Shown: positions 27,431-36,374, counted from the first letter of the stretch. The stretch is DNA of 64,000 nucleotides from Paenibacillus montanisoli (GCF_003268025.1 NZ_QLUW01000006.1:186001-250000), one strand, 5' to 3'. Numbers and translations are program-made. The notes: generated by a model not told the origin, from the letters alone.

Positions 27431-29856
27431 ATTACAAGGTGAACAAAGGGATTATCGAATGCGAGCGAGGCATTCCGGAGTCTCCGCGGTGGTTTTCGGA
27501 CAGCCGCTTAAGCTTTCAGTTGGATGAGCATGCCGTCACCCAAATCGACTATCATAACCCGATGGCGTACCGCGGCAGCACGACGGTTTTCCTGCAGCGG
27601 CTGTGGGATGGCCTTCGCGTTTTCGTGCAGCACGATTTAACGACGTTAAAGCTTCCTTATGAGCATTCCCGGATCTGGCCGTTCGGGGTAGAGTCAAGCT
27701 GCGCCTTAGCGGGGGCCGTCTTCCGCCACCGGGTGCTGGCCATCGAGGAGGCGGTCGTCTTCCAGCTCGCCACGCCAGCCGATCTGCCTGCGAATCTCCG
27801 CTTCAAGCTGGAGTTCTACAAGGAATTTGCGCTGACGCCTCTGGACGCCGGCGATTTTCGCTTCAACGATCGCGGAGCGAAGCGGACCTGGCAGCCTTGG
27901 GAGATCAGCGAAGCAGGCAACGGGATTTATGGGACATTCGAGGATTCATGGGCCGACACGCCCGTGCATCGCGACGAGATCGAGATCAACAACCAAGGTC
28001 TTCATCCCAATGAGACGCGCGGCTCCGCCGAGCTTCATATCGGCATGAGCGCGGATTTTCCGCTGCGCATCGAGAAGCGGCCTTACAACGAGAAGTATGT
28101 TCTCCTGGGCGAAGAGCCGCTGGAGCCCGGACGGACGTACAGCTTCATCGTCGCGTTCGCGCCTGAGCGCGAAAGCCTGCACCGGAAAATCGGCAGCCTG
28201 TTTACGCGCATCGAGGAAGCGGTCCGGGCACAATTCGAGCGCTACGAGCAGGTGAGCCGCCAAAGCCCCGAGCTTGTAAGCTCCTTTAAAGAGCTGAATG
28301 ATTTTATCGCGCTGGCCCCGATGTACCATGAATCGTCCAAGGTGACGGACGTGCCGGGCGCTATCAAAGCGAAAAACACGATGTACTGGGTGTGGGGCTG
28401 GGACGGCATCACGAGCAATTACGCTTCCCTCTATTGGGGCGATCAGGCATTCATCCGGGATATGCTGCGTTTCTACGAAGTGACGGCGGATCCGCAGTTC
28501 GGCATCGGACACAGTTATAGGCATGACATGGCTCTCAACAGCGTAAGCGCGCTGCCGGCGCAGAGCATGTATATCACGCTGCTTCACCAGTACTACGCGG
28601 CGACAGGCGAACTGCGGGAGATTCAGGAGCGGTATCCGTTCGCGAAGCGGATTTTCAACCTTATCCTGAACAAGGAAGTACAAGGAACCGGCATGTGCGA
28701 GGACGCCTCCTTGTTTCCTGATTTTCCGTATTTCATGCTGGAGACCGGGCACGATATCAGCAGCTTGAACAACACGATCTGGTATTGCGCGGCGCGTTCG
28801 ATGGAAGCGTTGGCGGAGCTGGCCGGGGACGAGGAAGCGGCGAGGGATGCGAAGGACGTATTCGAGAAAATCGAACGGAACTTCCTGAAGCTGTTCTTTG
28901 ACCAAGACCGCAAGTTCGTCGTCAGCTCGGTCGATTCGAAGACGCTTGAGAAGCGGGACTCGTTCAACTCCAACGCCGTCAAATGGGAGAATCATTACTG
29001 CGGCGAGCTGATGGGCCCGGTGGCTGCGGACTGTCTCGACTTCTTCGAGCGGCATATCGTGTGCAAAGCCGGGCTGAGGGAAATTCCGGCGTGGTCCCGG
29101 GCGTTCGACATGGATGCGAACCAGCTCCACTGCTGGTGGCCGGTTACGGGCGAATATTACATGCGGTTAATCAATGATCAAAACCGCACGGACCTGATCG
29201 AGCAGTGGATCGGATGGGTCAGCTACTGGACGAAGCAGCTCACTTGTCCCGAGGGCATTTCCTGCTATATCGACACGGATAAACCGAACGCCGACCGCTG
29301 GAATTCACTTAAGGGGGCCTGGCACAGCTACTCGGTTCGCGGCTGGTATCAGGCGGCAGTCCACGGCGTTGTCGGCGTGGGGCTCGAAGCGGGAGGGTTG
29401 ACCTTCTACCCGTATTCGGGCGAGGAGATGGCGTTGAGGGGGCTGCGCCTCCTGAATCGAACTTTCGACATCGAGATGAAAGGAAGCGGTCCTTATATAC
29501 GCGAGATCGAGGTTAACGGGGTTAAGATCATCGGCACGAACAAATTGCCCGTTGACGCTGCGAAAGGCGATGAACGGGTGCATGTGATTGTCCGCCGCGT
29601 TGCTAAGCAGCCTTATCCATTTATCATTCAGCAGGGCTATGGCATCGATTTACTAGATTACGAGTGCGAGGGCGGATGTATTTTGGCACGTGTCCAGGGC
29701 GCGGGAACAAGCCGGATCAAGCTGGCGGCAACGAGCATGCCGAGCGTGAAGGTTGGCGGCAGGACGGCCAAGGTCCAGTACGACGCGGGCTCTGGCAGCG
29801 CGATCGTCGAGCTTGTTCTGACTGCGGGGCAGACGGTGGAACTTGAAATTCGGTAG
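27427..29856 (+). CDS. Six-hairpin (alpha/alpha)6 glycoside hydrolase
   Basis: The 809-residue intracellular protein overlaps the GH140-like gene by ATGA. It has an N-terminal beta-sandwich (about residues 1-270), then an (alpha/alpha)6 barrel of the GH63/GH78/MGH1-like group: YWVWGWDGITSNYASLYWGD (about 318-337) carries a conserved Trp-Asp-Gly-like element, and WENHYCGELMGPVAAD and NQLHCWWPVTGEYYMRLI look like barrel helices. A small beta domain closes it. The exact family and linkage cannot be assigned by eye. Its context says it finishes cleavage of the oligosaccharide imported by system 2. Confidence 0.65.
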   Translation: MNYKVNKGIIECERGIPESPRWFSDSRLSFQLDEHAVTQIDYHNPMAYRGSTTVFLQRLWDGLRVFVQHDLTTLKLPYEHSRIWPFGVESSCALAGAVFRHRVLAIEEAVVFQLATPADLPANLRFKLEFYKEFALTPLDAGDFRFNDRGAKRTWQPWEISEAGNGIYGTFEDSWADTPVHRDEIEINNQGLHPNETRGSAELHIGMSADFPLRIEKRPYNEKYVLLGEEPLEPGRTYSFIVAFAPERESLHRKIGSLFTRIEEAVRAQFERYEQVSRQSPELVSSFKELNDFIALAPMYHESSKVTDVPGAIKAKNTMYWVWGWDGITSNYASLYWGDQAFIRDMLRFYEVTADPQFGIGHSYRHDMALNSVSALPAQSMYITLLHQYYAATGELREIQERYPFAKRIFNLILNKEVQGTGMCEDASLFPDFPYFMLETGHDISSLNNTIWYCAARSMEALAELAGDEEAARDAKDVFEKIERNFLKLFFDQDRKFVVSSVDSKTLEKRDSFNSNAVKWENHYCGELMGPVAADCLDFFERHIVCKAGLREIPAWSRAFDMDANQLHCWWPVTGEYYMRLINDQNRTDLIEQWIGWVSYWTKQLTCPEGISCYIDTDKPNADRWNSLKGAWHSYSVRGWYQAAVHGVVGVGLEAGGLTFYPYSGEEMALRGLRLLNRTFDIEMKGSGPYIREIEVNGVKIIGTNKLPVDAAKGDERVHVIVRRVAKQPYPFIIQQGYGIDLLDYECEGGCILARVQGAGTSRIKLAATSMPSVKVGGRTAKVQYDAGSGSAIVELVLTAGQTVELEIR

Positions 29857-29875
29857 CCGCGGGGGAACCTAGCGA

Positions 29876-30091
29876 CTACTCCTTTACGGACCCGAGCACG
29901 ATGCCCTGCTTCACGTATGGCTTCGTGCAGTCCTGTTGAACAATCGTTTGCAGCAGCGTTGCCAGCGGATAATTGTCGTGATTCGTCATATAGAGCATGC
30001 TATCGAACCAGGAGTTCCATTGGCCGACCATCGTGAAGAGCGCAAGCGTCACGACGGTCGGCCCGGGTTCGAAGAGGCATAGCATTCTCAT
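29876..30091 (-). pseudogene. Remnant of a YtcP-type sugar permease
   Basis: On the minus strand 71 codons encode pieces of a YtcP permease: FTMVGQWNSWFDSMLYMTNH, then LATLLQTIVQQD, then the family C-terminus KQGIVLGSVKE. About 40-50 residues that normally lie between the last two blocks (the sixth membrane segment) are missing, and everything before the fifth segment is gone. It is therefore a doubly deleted fragment, not a gene. It points against its neighbours, so it is the relic of a separate transport operon. Confidence 0.75.
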
Positions 30092-30104
30092 ACCTTTAAG
30101 CTCA

Positions 30105-30113
30105 TGTTATAAT
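30105..30113 (+). promoter_or_regulatory. Extended -10 promoter of the ROK regulator
   Basis: TGTTATAAT gives an extended -10 (TGnTATAAT) 33 bases before the ROK start codon. No convincing -35 is seen, which is tolerated with an extended -10. Confidence 0.5.
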
Positions 30114-30146
30114 GCACTCAATTATGTAGCGAAATGGAGCCTGAGG

Positions 30147-31277
30147 ATGAAACCGAGCGACGCATCGAGTCAGATCTTAAAGCTGATCAACCTGGAAAAG
30201 GGCATCTCCCGCAAAGCGTTGTCCGAGGAAACCGGCATGTCGCAAGCGAGCCTGACGAAAATCACGCGAGCCCTGATGGAGCAAGGCTACCTAGCGGAAG
30301 GCGAACGGATCGGCAGCGGTTTAGGGAGAAAGGAAGTCCTCCTCTATGCGAGAGCCGACAGGCACCGGCTGCTGGGCGTTGATATCGGAGGCTACAAAAT
30401 CCGTGCCGCGGTCGCGGATAACAGCCTGACCATTCATGCGCGGGCGGAATGGGAGATGCGGCATTTCGCCGAGCGCAATGACAAAGCGGCGTTCCTGTTG
30501 GAGCATATCGAGGATTTCCTAGCAAACAACGGGATTGCGAAGGATTCCATCGACGCGATCGGCGTAGGCGTGACCGGCGTCGTGGATGCCGGACTGCAGC
30601 GGATCCTTAACATTCCCAACGCAGAAGGCTGGAACCATATCGAGCTGGCCGCATCCATGAAGCAAGCCTTCGCATGTCCATTGTTTTTGGACGAGGGGGG
30701 CCGAACGATGGCGCTTGCGGAGAAGTTCGAAGGCAAAGGCAAGAAGCTGGAGCATCTCATCACGGTACAGATTGGCTTCGGCATAGCCGCGGGGGTTATC
30801 GTGAACGGCAGTCTTCTGAGGGGATCGAACAACGTTGCCGGCCTGCTCGGTCATATTACGGCCGACAATAAAGGCATCCGCTGCACCTGCGGCAACTACG
30901 GATGCCTGGAAAATATCATTACCTATCCGATGATTGAGTTGGCCTACCGCGCGAAAGGCGGCCAATCCGACTCTTTGCTGGAAGCATACCAGACAAACGA
31001 CAAAATCGCGCTGGACGCCTGTCTCGAAGCAGGCGAAGCTTGCGGCATCGCGTTAAGCAACATGGTGAATTTGTTTAATCCGGAAGCCATCTTCGTAGGC
31101 GGGCCCGTCATTGAGCAGCTGCCGGCGGTATTCGATGAAATGAAGAGGACGATCAAGCTCCGCGCGAACAGATTCGCGACGCAGCGGCTGCTCATGGAAC
31201 GCAGCACGTTCGGCAGCGACGAGGGCGTCGCAGGCGCGCTTACTCTTGCGAAATCGAAGCTGCTTGGCTGGTTTTGA
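30147..31277 (+). CDS. ROK-family transcriptional repressor
   Basis: The 376-residue protein has an N-terminal winged helix (about residues 5-65, SRKALSEETGMSQASLTKIT) and a ROK sugar-binding domain with LLGVDIGGYKIR and the zinc motif CTCGNYGCLE (about 252-261). The start at 30147 removes a long artefactual extension; TGGAGC lies 7 bases upstream. XylR/NagC-type ROK repressors release DNA on binding a sugar. It is convergent with the polysaccharide deacetylase gene (38-base overlap at the ends). It probably controls the divergent promoters at 32083-32302. Confidence 0.88.
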   Translation: MKPSDASSQILKLINLEKGISRKALSEETGMSQASLTKITRALMEQGYLAEGERIGSGLGRKEVLLYARADRHRLLGVDIGGYKIRAAVADNSLTIHARAEWEMRHFAERNDKAAFLLEHIEDFLANNGIAKDSIDAIGVGVTGVVDAGLQRILNIPNAEGWNHIELAASMKQAFACPLFLDEGGRTMALAEKFEGKGKKLEHLITVQIGFGIAAGVIVNGSLLRGSNNVAGLLGHITADNKGIRCTCGNYGCLENIITYPMIELAYRAKGGQSDSLLEAYQTNDKIALDACLEAGEACGIALSNMVNLFNPEAIFVGGPVIEQLPAVFDEMKRTIKLRANRFATQRLLMERSTFGSDEGVAGALTLAKSKLLGWF

Positions 31278-32052
31278 ACGCATAGTAATCCGAGTAACTC
31301 ATGAGTTCCATGCCGCGCTCCTTGGCGTAGGCGATCATCGCCCGAATATGCGTCAATTCGGGATCGCAGGCAAGGCTGCTCCAATCGTGGCTGCAGTAAA
31401 CAAAGTCCAGATCCAGCCGAACGGCCTCGTCAATGTCGCGTTTCAGCCACTCAACGTAGCCGGCCACGTTTTCCCACCCGAGCTGTTCCCGCGCAATGCA
31501 ATCCTGCCAGCCGTGAAGCGGACATTCCAATAGCTCTGGATAGCCTTGCGGTGCATAAAAGTAAGGCTGCCATTGCAGCGGAACCGGCTGCCAATCGCGT
31601 TCATTGCGCCCGGCCGATCGGATGATCTTGATGCCGCATTCGCGAAGTACCTCCAGCAAGTCCAGACGGTCTCCTAGCCCGCGGTAATAATTATAAGGTG
31701 CCGTCAGGCCCGTACAGGAGATTCCGAGGATATCCTTTAGCGCCTTCTGGCCTTGAAGGATATCTGCTTTAGCCTGTTCGAACGAAACACCGGGAAACAC
31801 TTGAATTCCCTCTTCATTCTCTTGCACGACGGTCTTGAGCAGCACGTGCGAATACGTATGCTGGTGAAACTCAAGCCATCCTTCCTCCGCCGCCTTCCGG
31901 CATTGCTCCGCATTCCGCTCCAGCGTCTTCCCTACGATGAACATGCTCGCGGGCGAGCGAAGCTCGGCGTGCACCTGCATGGCCTTCTTCAGAAATCGGT
32001 CCGTTCGCTCATCCATCGCTTCGACGTCATAGCCAATTAACAGCTTTGCCAC
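31240..32052 (-). CDS. Polysaccharide deacetylase (NodB-type) family protein
   Basis: The 270-residue protein has the NodB fold: the first metal Asp region LLIGYDVEAMDE (Asp9), the metal His pair in FHQHTYSH (about residues 63-70), TAPYNYYRG, and a late YCSHDWSS His. There is no signal peptide, so it acts in the cytoplasm or on a small substrate. Relatives deacetylate sugars or hydrolyse C-N bonds. AAGAGGTGG lies before the ATG. It is transcribed away from the aminotransferase gene through a promoter at 32096-32124, probably under the ROK regulator. Confidence 0.75.
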   Translation of the reverse strand: MAKLLIGYDVEAMDERTDRFLKKAMQVHAELRSPASMFIVGKTLERNAEQCRKAAEEGWLEFHQHTYSHVLLKTVVQENEEGIQVFPGVSFEQAKADILQGQKALKDILGISCTGLTAPYNYYRGLGDRLDLLEVLRECGIKIIRSAGRNERDWQPVPLQWQPYFYAPQGYPELLECPLHGWQDCIAREQLGWENVAGYVEWLKRDIDEAVRLDLDFVYCSHDWSSLACDPELTHIRAMIAYAKERGMELMSYSDYYAFKTSQAASISQE

Positions 32053-32082
32053 CTCTTGATCACCCCTTCGTTCGATAAATTG

Positions 32083-32126
32083 ATTTACACAATAAATTAT
32101 ATGACCGGATTATCGCGAAAGTAAAG
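32083..32126 (-). promoter_or_regulatory. Promoter and candidate ROK operator of the deacetylase gene
   Basis: Read on the minus strand: -35 TTTACT, an 18-base spacer, -10 TATAAT (32096-32101), then the palindrome ATTTA-TTGTG-TAAAT (32083-32097) overlapping the -10. The same arrangement is found at 32260-32302 on the plus strand. Confidence 0.5.
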
Positions 32127-32259
32127 GCAGTTTGTCCATCCAATTCAAGCGTTTCGCGTGGTGTCGAATACGACATCGATTAAATTAGTTGTTATACGTA
32201 TGGTTTTGAAAAATTCATGCCTGCCGTCACATTGACTTATGGATATGATCAAATTGTTA

Positions 32260-32302
32260 TTTACCGTCAACCGTTTAGTCCTATATAATTTATTTAGTGA
32301 AT
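32260..32302 (+). promoter_or_regulatory. Promoter and candidate ROK operator of the aminotransferase gene
   Basis: -35 TTTACC (32260-32265), an 18-base spacer, -10 TATAAT (32284-32289), then ATTTA-TTTAG-TGAAT (32288-32302). The -10, the palindrome and their offset match the minus-strand promoter 160 bases away, suggesting one repressor for both. Confidence 0.5.
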
Positions 32303-32327
32303 TTATTAACTAACAGACGGAAGGGGC

Positions 32328-33596
32328 ATGATTCCGGTGGAGCGTTTGGCGATCGAACAGGGGAAGCCCGTTCGCAGCAAGCCGTGGAACTTTCATTTCC
32401 ACGGCCCCGACGAAATCGGCGAGCTGGAGAAGGAATATGTGCTGAAGGCATTGGACTCCCGTAAAATGTTCCGTTTCATGAATAAGCGGGAAGAGTCGTT
32501 CACGGCGCAGCTGGAGCAATTTTATAAGAATCGGTTAGGCGTATCGTATGCGCTCGCCGTCAATGGAGGCACATCATCGCTTATTTGCGCGTTGGCCGCT
32601 GCCGGTATCGGCCCGGGAGACGAAGTGATCGTTCCGGCGTATACGTTTATTGCGACGGCGGCGGCAGTCGTCGCGGTGCGGGCCGTTCCCGTCATCGTTG
32701 AATGCGACGATACGCTGAATATGGATCCCGCCGCGTTCGAGGCTGCGATCACGCCTTACACGAAAGCGGTCATTCCCGTTCATATGCGCGGCGTTATGGC
32801 GCAAATGAACGAAATCACGGCTATTGCCAAGCAGCACGGCTTAACTGTCATTGAAGACGTCGCGCAGGCGAACGGCGGCTCTTATTTCGGAAGGGCGCTA
32901 GGGTCGATCGGCGATTTCGGCTGCTTCAGCTTTCAGCATTATAAGGTCATTACGGCGGGTGAAGGCGGGATGGTCGTAACGAACAGCCATGAGGGCTATA
33001 TCCGCGCCGGACATCAGCATGACTGCGCCTTTCAGTTCTGGGGCGGCGATGAGCGGGTGGATACCATTCCCGGCGAAAATTACCGGATGAGCGAGATTAA
33101 CGGCGCGCTCGGCTTGGCGCAGGCACAGAAGCTGGACACGATTCTGGGACGGCTGCGGCAGAATAAGCAGCGGATTGCCGATGGTTTGGCGCCTATTCCC
33201 GGGCTGGCGCTTCAGCGCGTTGTCGATCCGGCCGGGGACTGCGGCGTCAGTATCGTATTCTATCTTCCGGACAGCCGGGCTGCCGGAACGTTCAGCAAAG
33301 CGCTGCAAGCCGAAGGGATCCCCAATGGGACGGTCGATAACGGCGGCGTTGCGGATCGCCATATTTACCGGAATTGGGATTATATTTTGAATAAACGAAT
33401 GGCTTCACCCAACGGGACTCCATGGAATTGCGCGGAATATAAGGGCAGCGTGAGCTACGACCCGGATATGTGCCCCGTCACCTTGAATTATTTAAGGCGT
33501 GCAATTAGCATCGGTCTCCATCAGCGAATGTCGCAAGAGGATTGCGACGACGTGATTCATGCCATTCGTAAGGTGGCCGCTGTCATTATCGGCTGA
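32328..33596 (+). CDS. DegT/DnrJ/EryC1-family PLP-dependent sugar aminotransferase
   Basis: The 422-residue protein has the family's fold-type I features: GGTSSLICALAAAGIGPGDE (about residues 83-102), VIEDVAQANGG (PLP-ring Asp), and the Schiff-base Lys206 in SFQHYKVITAGEGGMV. The group converts keto-sugars to amino sugars or, in scyllo-inosamine and AHBA-type enzymes, keto-cyclitols. The ATG at 32328 has AAGGGG only 1-2 bases upstream, so the in-frame GTG at 32337, 10 bases from it, may be the true start. The neighbouring deacetylase and PhyH-type oxygenase suggest amino-sugar chemistry. Confidence 0.85.
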   Translation: MIPVERLAIEQGKPVRSKPWNFHFHGPDEIGELEKEYVLKALDSRKMFRFMNKREESFTAQLEQFYKNRLGVSYALAVNGGTSSLICALAAAGIGPGDEVIVPAYTFIATAAAVVAVRAVPVIVECDDTLNMDPAAFEAAITPYTKAVIPVHMRGVMAQMNEITAIAKQHGLTVIEDVAQANGGSYFGRALGSIGDFGCFSFQHYKVITAGEGGMVVTNSHEGYIRAGHQHDCAFQFWGGDERVDTIPGENYRMSEINGALGLAQAQKLDTILGRLRQNKQRIADGLAPIPGLALQRVVDPAGDCGVSIVFYLPDSRAAGTFSKALQAEGIPNGTVDNGGVADRHIYRNWDYILNKRMASPNGTPWNCAEYKGSVSYDPDMCPVTLNYLRRAISIGLHQRMSQEDCDDVIHAIRKVAAVIIG

Positions 33597-33722
33597 TAGC
33601 AGAAACGATAATCGGAGTGATTTTGGCAGATCGTCTTAGTTTTATCTCATATCCCCCAAGTTGAACGGCCGTTTCGGGTGTAAAGTGAAGGTATAATCCG
33701 AATCCAAAGGGGACTTGAGGGC

Positions 33723-34514
33723 ATGCTGAATTCCAAAATTCAACTGACAAACGAGCAGGTGCGATTTTACCGGGAAAATGGCTTCGTGCAAATCGATAAT
33801 ATCCTTTCGCCCGAGGAGCTGGCTGAGTTCCGGCAGTATATGGACGAGACGATGCACAGCGAGGGAGCGCGCGGCCTTCAGACAAGCCAGACAGGCGCCG
33901 CCTATTATAAGGTGCTGAATCAGCGGGTAAATACGTGGCGTGATCACGGCGGCATGGCACGGTTCGTGCTGGGTGAACGGTTCGCGGACATGGGCAAGCA
34001 GCTGACGGGTTTTGACGGCATCCGTCTCTTCCATGACCATGCGCTGCTGAAGATGCCCGGCGATTCCAAAGTGACGCCATGGCATCAAGACCGCCCTTAT
34101 TGGCCGGTTAAGGAAACGGACCCGATGGTCGCATTCTCGATCTGGATCGCGCTTGACGATGTCGACGAGAACAACGGCTGCATGATGTTCGTGCCGAAAT
34201 CGCAGAAGATCCGCAATTTGAAAGGCGTCGACCTTGTAACGCCGGAGGATATTTTTCAGCAGGAAGGCGCGAAAGACGTGGACCGCAATACGGCTGTCAT
34301 TTGCCGCATGAAGGCCGGCAGCTGCACGTTTCATGACGGCATGACGTTCCATTTTGCCCATGCGAACAAGACGGATAAGCCGCGCCGCGCCATGGCGATC
34401 GTCTTCCTCAAGGACGGCACCACCTACAGCGGCGCGCGGCATGTGTGCACGGACGACCTTGACTGGGAAATCGGCGTTCCGTTTCATGGCGGGCTGAATC
34501 CGAAACTGGCTTAA
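33723..34514 (+). CDS. Phytanoyl-CoA dioxygenase (PhyH)-family Fe(II)/2-oxoglutarate oxygenase
   Basis: The 263-residue protein shows the facial triad: His121-x-Asp123 in TPWHQDRPYWP and a distal His (best candidate His210 in GMTFHFAHAN), with KPRRAM following as the likely 2-oxoglutarate-binding Arg. PhyH relatives in bacteria hydroxylate small molecules such as amino acids, ectoine or natural-product intermediates. The ATG lies about 10 bases after GGGGAC. It stands alone, 127 bases after the aminotransferase. Substrate unknown. Confidence 0.85.
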   Translation: MLNSKIQLTNEQVRFYRENGFVQIDNILSPEELAEFRQYMDETMHSEGARGLQTSQTGAAYYKVLNQRVNTWRDHGGMARFVLGERFADMGKQLTGFDGIRLFHDHALLKMPGDSKVTPWHQDRPYWPVKETDPMVAFSIWIALDDVDENNGCMMFVPKSQKIRNLKGVDLVTPEDIFQQEGAKDVDRNTAVICRMKAGSCTFHDGMTFHFAHANKTDKPRRAMAIVFLKDGTTYSGARHVCTDDLDWEIGVPFHGGLNPKLA

Positions 34515-34642
34515 GGCGGCATTTCCAACGATTGGTCATGTACTGACATGCAATTGTAATATAACTGCAATGCCAACTTCATCTCGTTTTAATCTTGAGC
34601 GCCTATAATAAGACTCAACCCCCTATTATATATATTTCTTGA

Positions 34643-34677
34643 AGACCTGCAGCCCGTTGCTGCGGGTCTCTTTTTTT
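34643..34677 (+). terminator. Intrinsic terminator downstream of the PhyH gene
   Basis: A 10-bp stem AGACCTGCAG / CTGCGGGTCT (one U-G) is followed by CTTTTTTT. It lies 129 bases after the stop; the bases between, and 34678-34804, are AT-rich and hold no gene I can support. Confidence 0.8.
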
Positions 34678-34804
34678 GCCTCTTTAAATTTATGCTTAAT
34701 ATAAAAATAATAAAAAATTTATTTTTTAATGATAGTGTCTAGAAAGAATAAAATTTAGGCGTCTTGAGTCAACAGTCTCTTTTCTAGTCAATTCGTGCAA
34801 TGAG

Positions 34805-35494
34805 GTGAAATTACTGGACGTAGAGAACAAGGTTCCTGCTGTCAAGATGGGGGGACCCTCCAAGTACAACAACACATTCGATACAAAGGCTCTAAGCGAC
34901 ATTATTATACTTGCCGGTAAACTTAAAGCATTTGATTGCTTTACGTGGACGCATTCCATAAACGTAGCAAATTACGCTTATACTCTTGCTAATATATTCG
35001 ACCTAAGCTCTGAGGAACTTAATAATGTCTACATTGGCGCTCTGCTTCATGACATCGGTAAGACCCAAATTCCTGAGGTGCTCTTAAAAAAGACCAGCAA
35101 ATTGACCTCGTCGGAATGGAAAATCATGAAGACTCACCCTAGGGCAGGGGTTGATTTGTTAAGACATTCGAATCATCTCATGAAATCAAAGATCTCCGAT
35201 ATCATTTTGCATCACCATGAAAGATTTGACGGGAAAGGGTACCCTGATTCTCTTGCAGGAGATGAAATACCATTGGCAGCCAAAATTGTAACGGTTGCTG
35301 ATTCATTTGATGCGATGACATCGAAACGCCATTATCGGAATCCCCTGGATAAGAAAACGGCTGCAAATCAAATCTTAACCAACGCTGGCAGGCAATTTGA
35401 TCCTCAAATAGCGTTGAGATTCGTCGAGTTTATCATGACAGACGAAAAACTCCACAGCCCGCCAAACCAGTTGAAAAAACTTAGCGGTATATAG
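34805..35494 (+). CDS. HD-GYP domain protein (probable cyclic-di-nucleotide phosphodiesterase)
   Basis: The 229-residue protein is almost entirely an HD-GYP domain: HDIGKTQIP (HD pair about residues 84-85), the HHHERFDGKGYP signature (about 142-153) and VADSFDAMTSKRHYR. Characterised members hydrolyse c-di-GMP or related dinucleotides. It has no sensor or receiver domain. The start is GTG 34805 without a clear Shine-Dalgarno, so the N-terminus is unsure. It opens the AT-rich block that holds the WxL genes and ends at its own terminator. Confidence 0.85.
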   Translation: MKLLDVENKVPAVKMGGPSKYNNTFDTKALSDIIILAGKLKAFDCFTWTHSINVANYAYTLANIFDLSSEELNNVYIGALLHDIGKTQIPEVLLKKTSKLTSSEWKIMKTHPRAGVDLLRHSNHLMKSKISDIILHHHERFDGKGYPDSLAGDEIPLAAKIVTVADSFDAMTSKRHYRNPLDKKTAANQILTNAGRQFDPQIALRFVEFIMTDEKLHSPPNQLKKLSGI

Positions 35495-35522
35495 TGCTTC
35501 AGTGATAGGAACAGATGTAGAC

Positions 35523-35549
35523 AAAGCCCCGAAACCGGGGTTTTTGTTT
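35523..35549 (+). terminator. Terminator of the HD-GYP gene
   Basis: A GC stem CCCCG/CGGGG with flanking A-T pairs and loop AAAC is followed by TTTTTG. Confidence 0.8.
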
Positions 35550-35692
35550 TGAGTCTACTGCCTGTAATCTTCTAGCTCAGGTAATATTTACTTCATTATT
35601 TTTTTGTTTTTTTTTAAAACATTTACTGTAGCATGCATCTTGAGGATTTTGAGTACTTATTTATTTCTTATCAAACAAAAGGAGACTGAAAA

Positions 35693-36334
35693 ATGAATAT
35701 CAAGAAATCTTTAATCAGTGGCGTCTTAGGTTTACTAATCGTATTGACTTTAGTTTCGCCGGCGGCAATCGCGGCTACTGCAAACACAGGTACTTCTACG
35801 GGTCATGTATCATTGACAACTGGCGCCCCTACGACGCCGGTAGATCCGATTTATCCTAATGTACCAGATGGTTCTACAGGAAATATTGGCGCGTTGACAA
35901 TTGATAATATCACAAGTTTAGAATTCGGTTCATGGCAGGTTTCGAACACAACGCTTACTGTAGCTTCTACGATATCTAATCCAAATACTCAGGTTACGGA
36001 TGTACGCGGTACGGGTGCCGGATGGAAATTGCAAGTGGCATCTTCTACCTTTGCAAGCGGTGGCAATACGTTGAAAGGTGCTTCCATTTATCTACCAGCG
36101 GGTACAGCACAAACGATTAGTGGGAATACTTCCACCGCACCGGTTCTAAATGCAGTGACTTTAGACACAACAGCGGGAACAGCGGTAGACCTGATGAGTG
36201 CTGAAGCAGGTTCGGGTATGGGAACGTGGGCTGATCTGATGGATCCGACTCAAATTAAATTAACCATTCCGGCAGGCAACTTGGCTGGAAATTATACGGC
36301 TACATTAACGTGGACACTCGTTGACGCACCTTAA
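35693..36334 (+). CDS. Small WxL-domain surface protein
   Basis: The 213-residue secreted protein has a signal peptide (about residues 1-27, cleavage near IAATA) and a WxL domain: the first Trp motif is GAGWKLQVASS and the second is LTWTLVDAP at the very C-terminus, as in WxL proteins of Listeria, Enterococcus and Lactobacillus. The WxL domain binds peptidoglycan or associates with a DUF916-type membrane partner; here that partner is the next gene. AAAGGAG is 9 bases before the ATG. A long T-rich tract with one central G precedes it (35596-35615). Confidence 0.85.
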   Translation: MNIKKSLISGVLGLLIVLTLVSPAAIAATANTGTSTGHVSLTTGAPTTPVDPIYPNVPDGSTGNIGALTIDNITSLEFGSWQVSNTTLTVASTISNPNTQVTDVRGTGAGWKLQVASSTFASGGNTLKGASIYLPAGTAQTISGNTSTAPVLNAVTLDTTAGTAVDLMSAEAGSGMGTWADLMDPTQIKLTIPAGNLAGNYTATLTWTLVDAP

Positions 36335-36374
36335 TGGAAGTAAATGACAGAGAGAATCATTAAGCAATCTTCTA

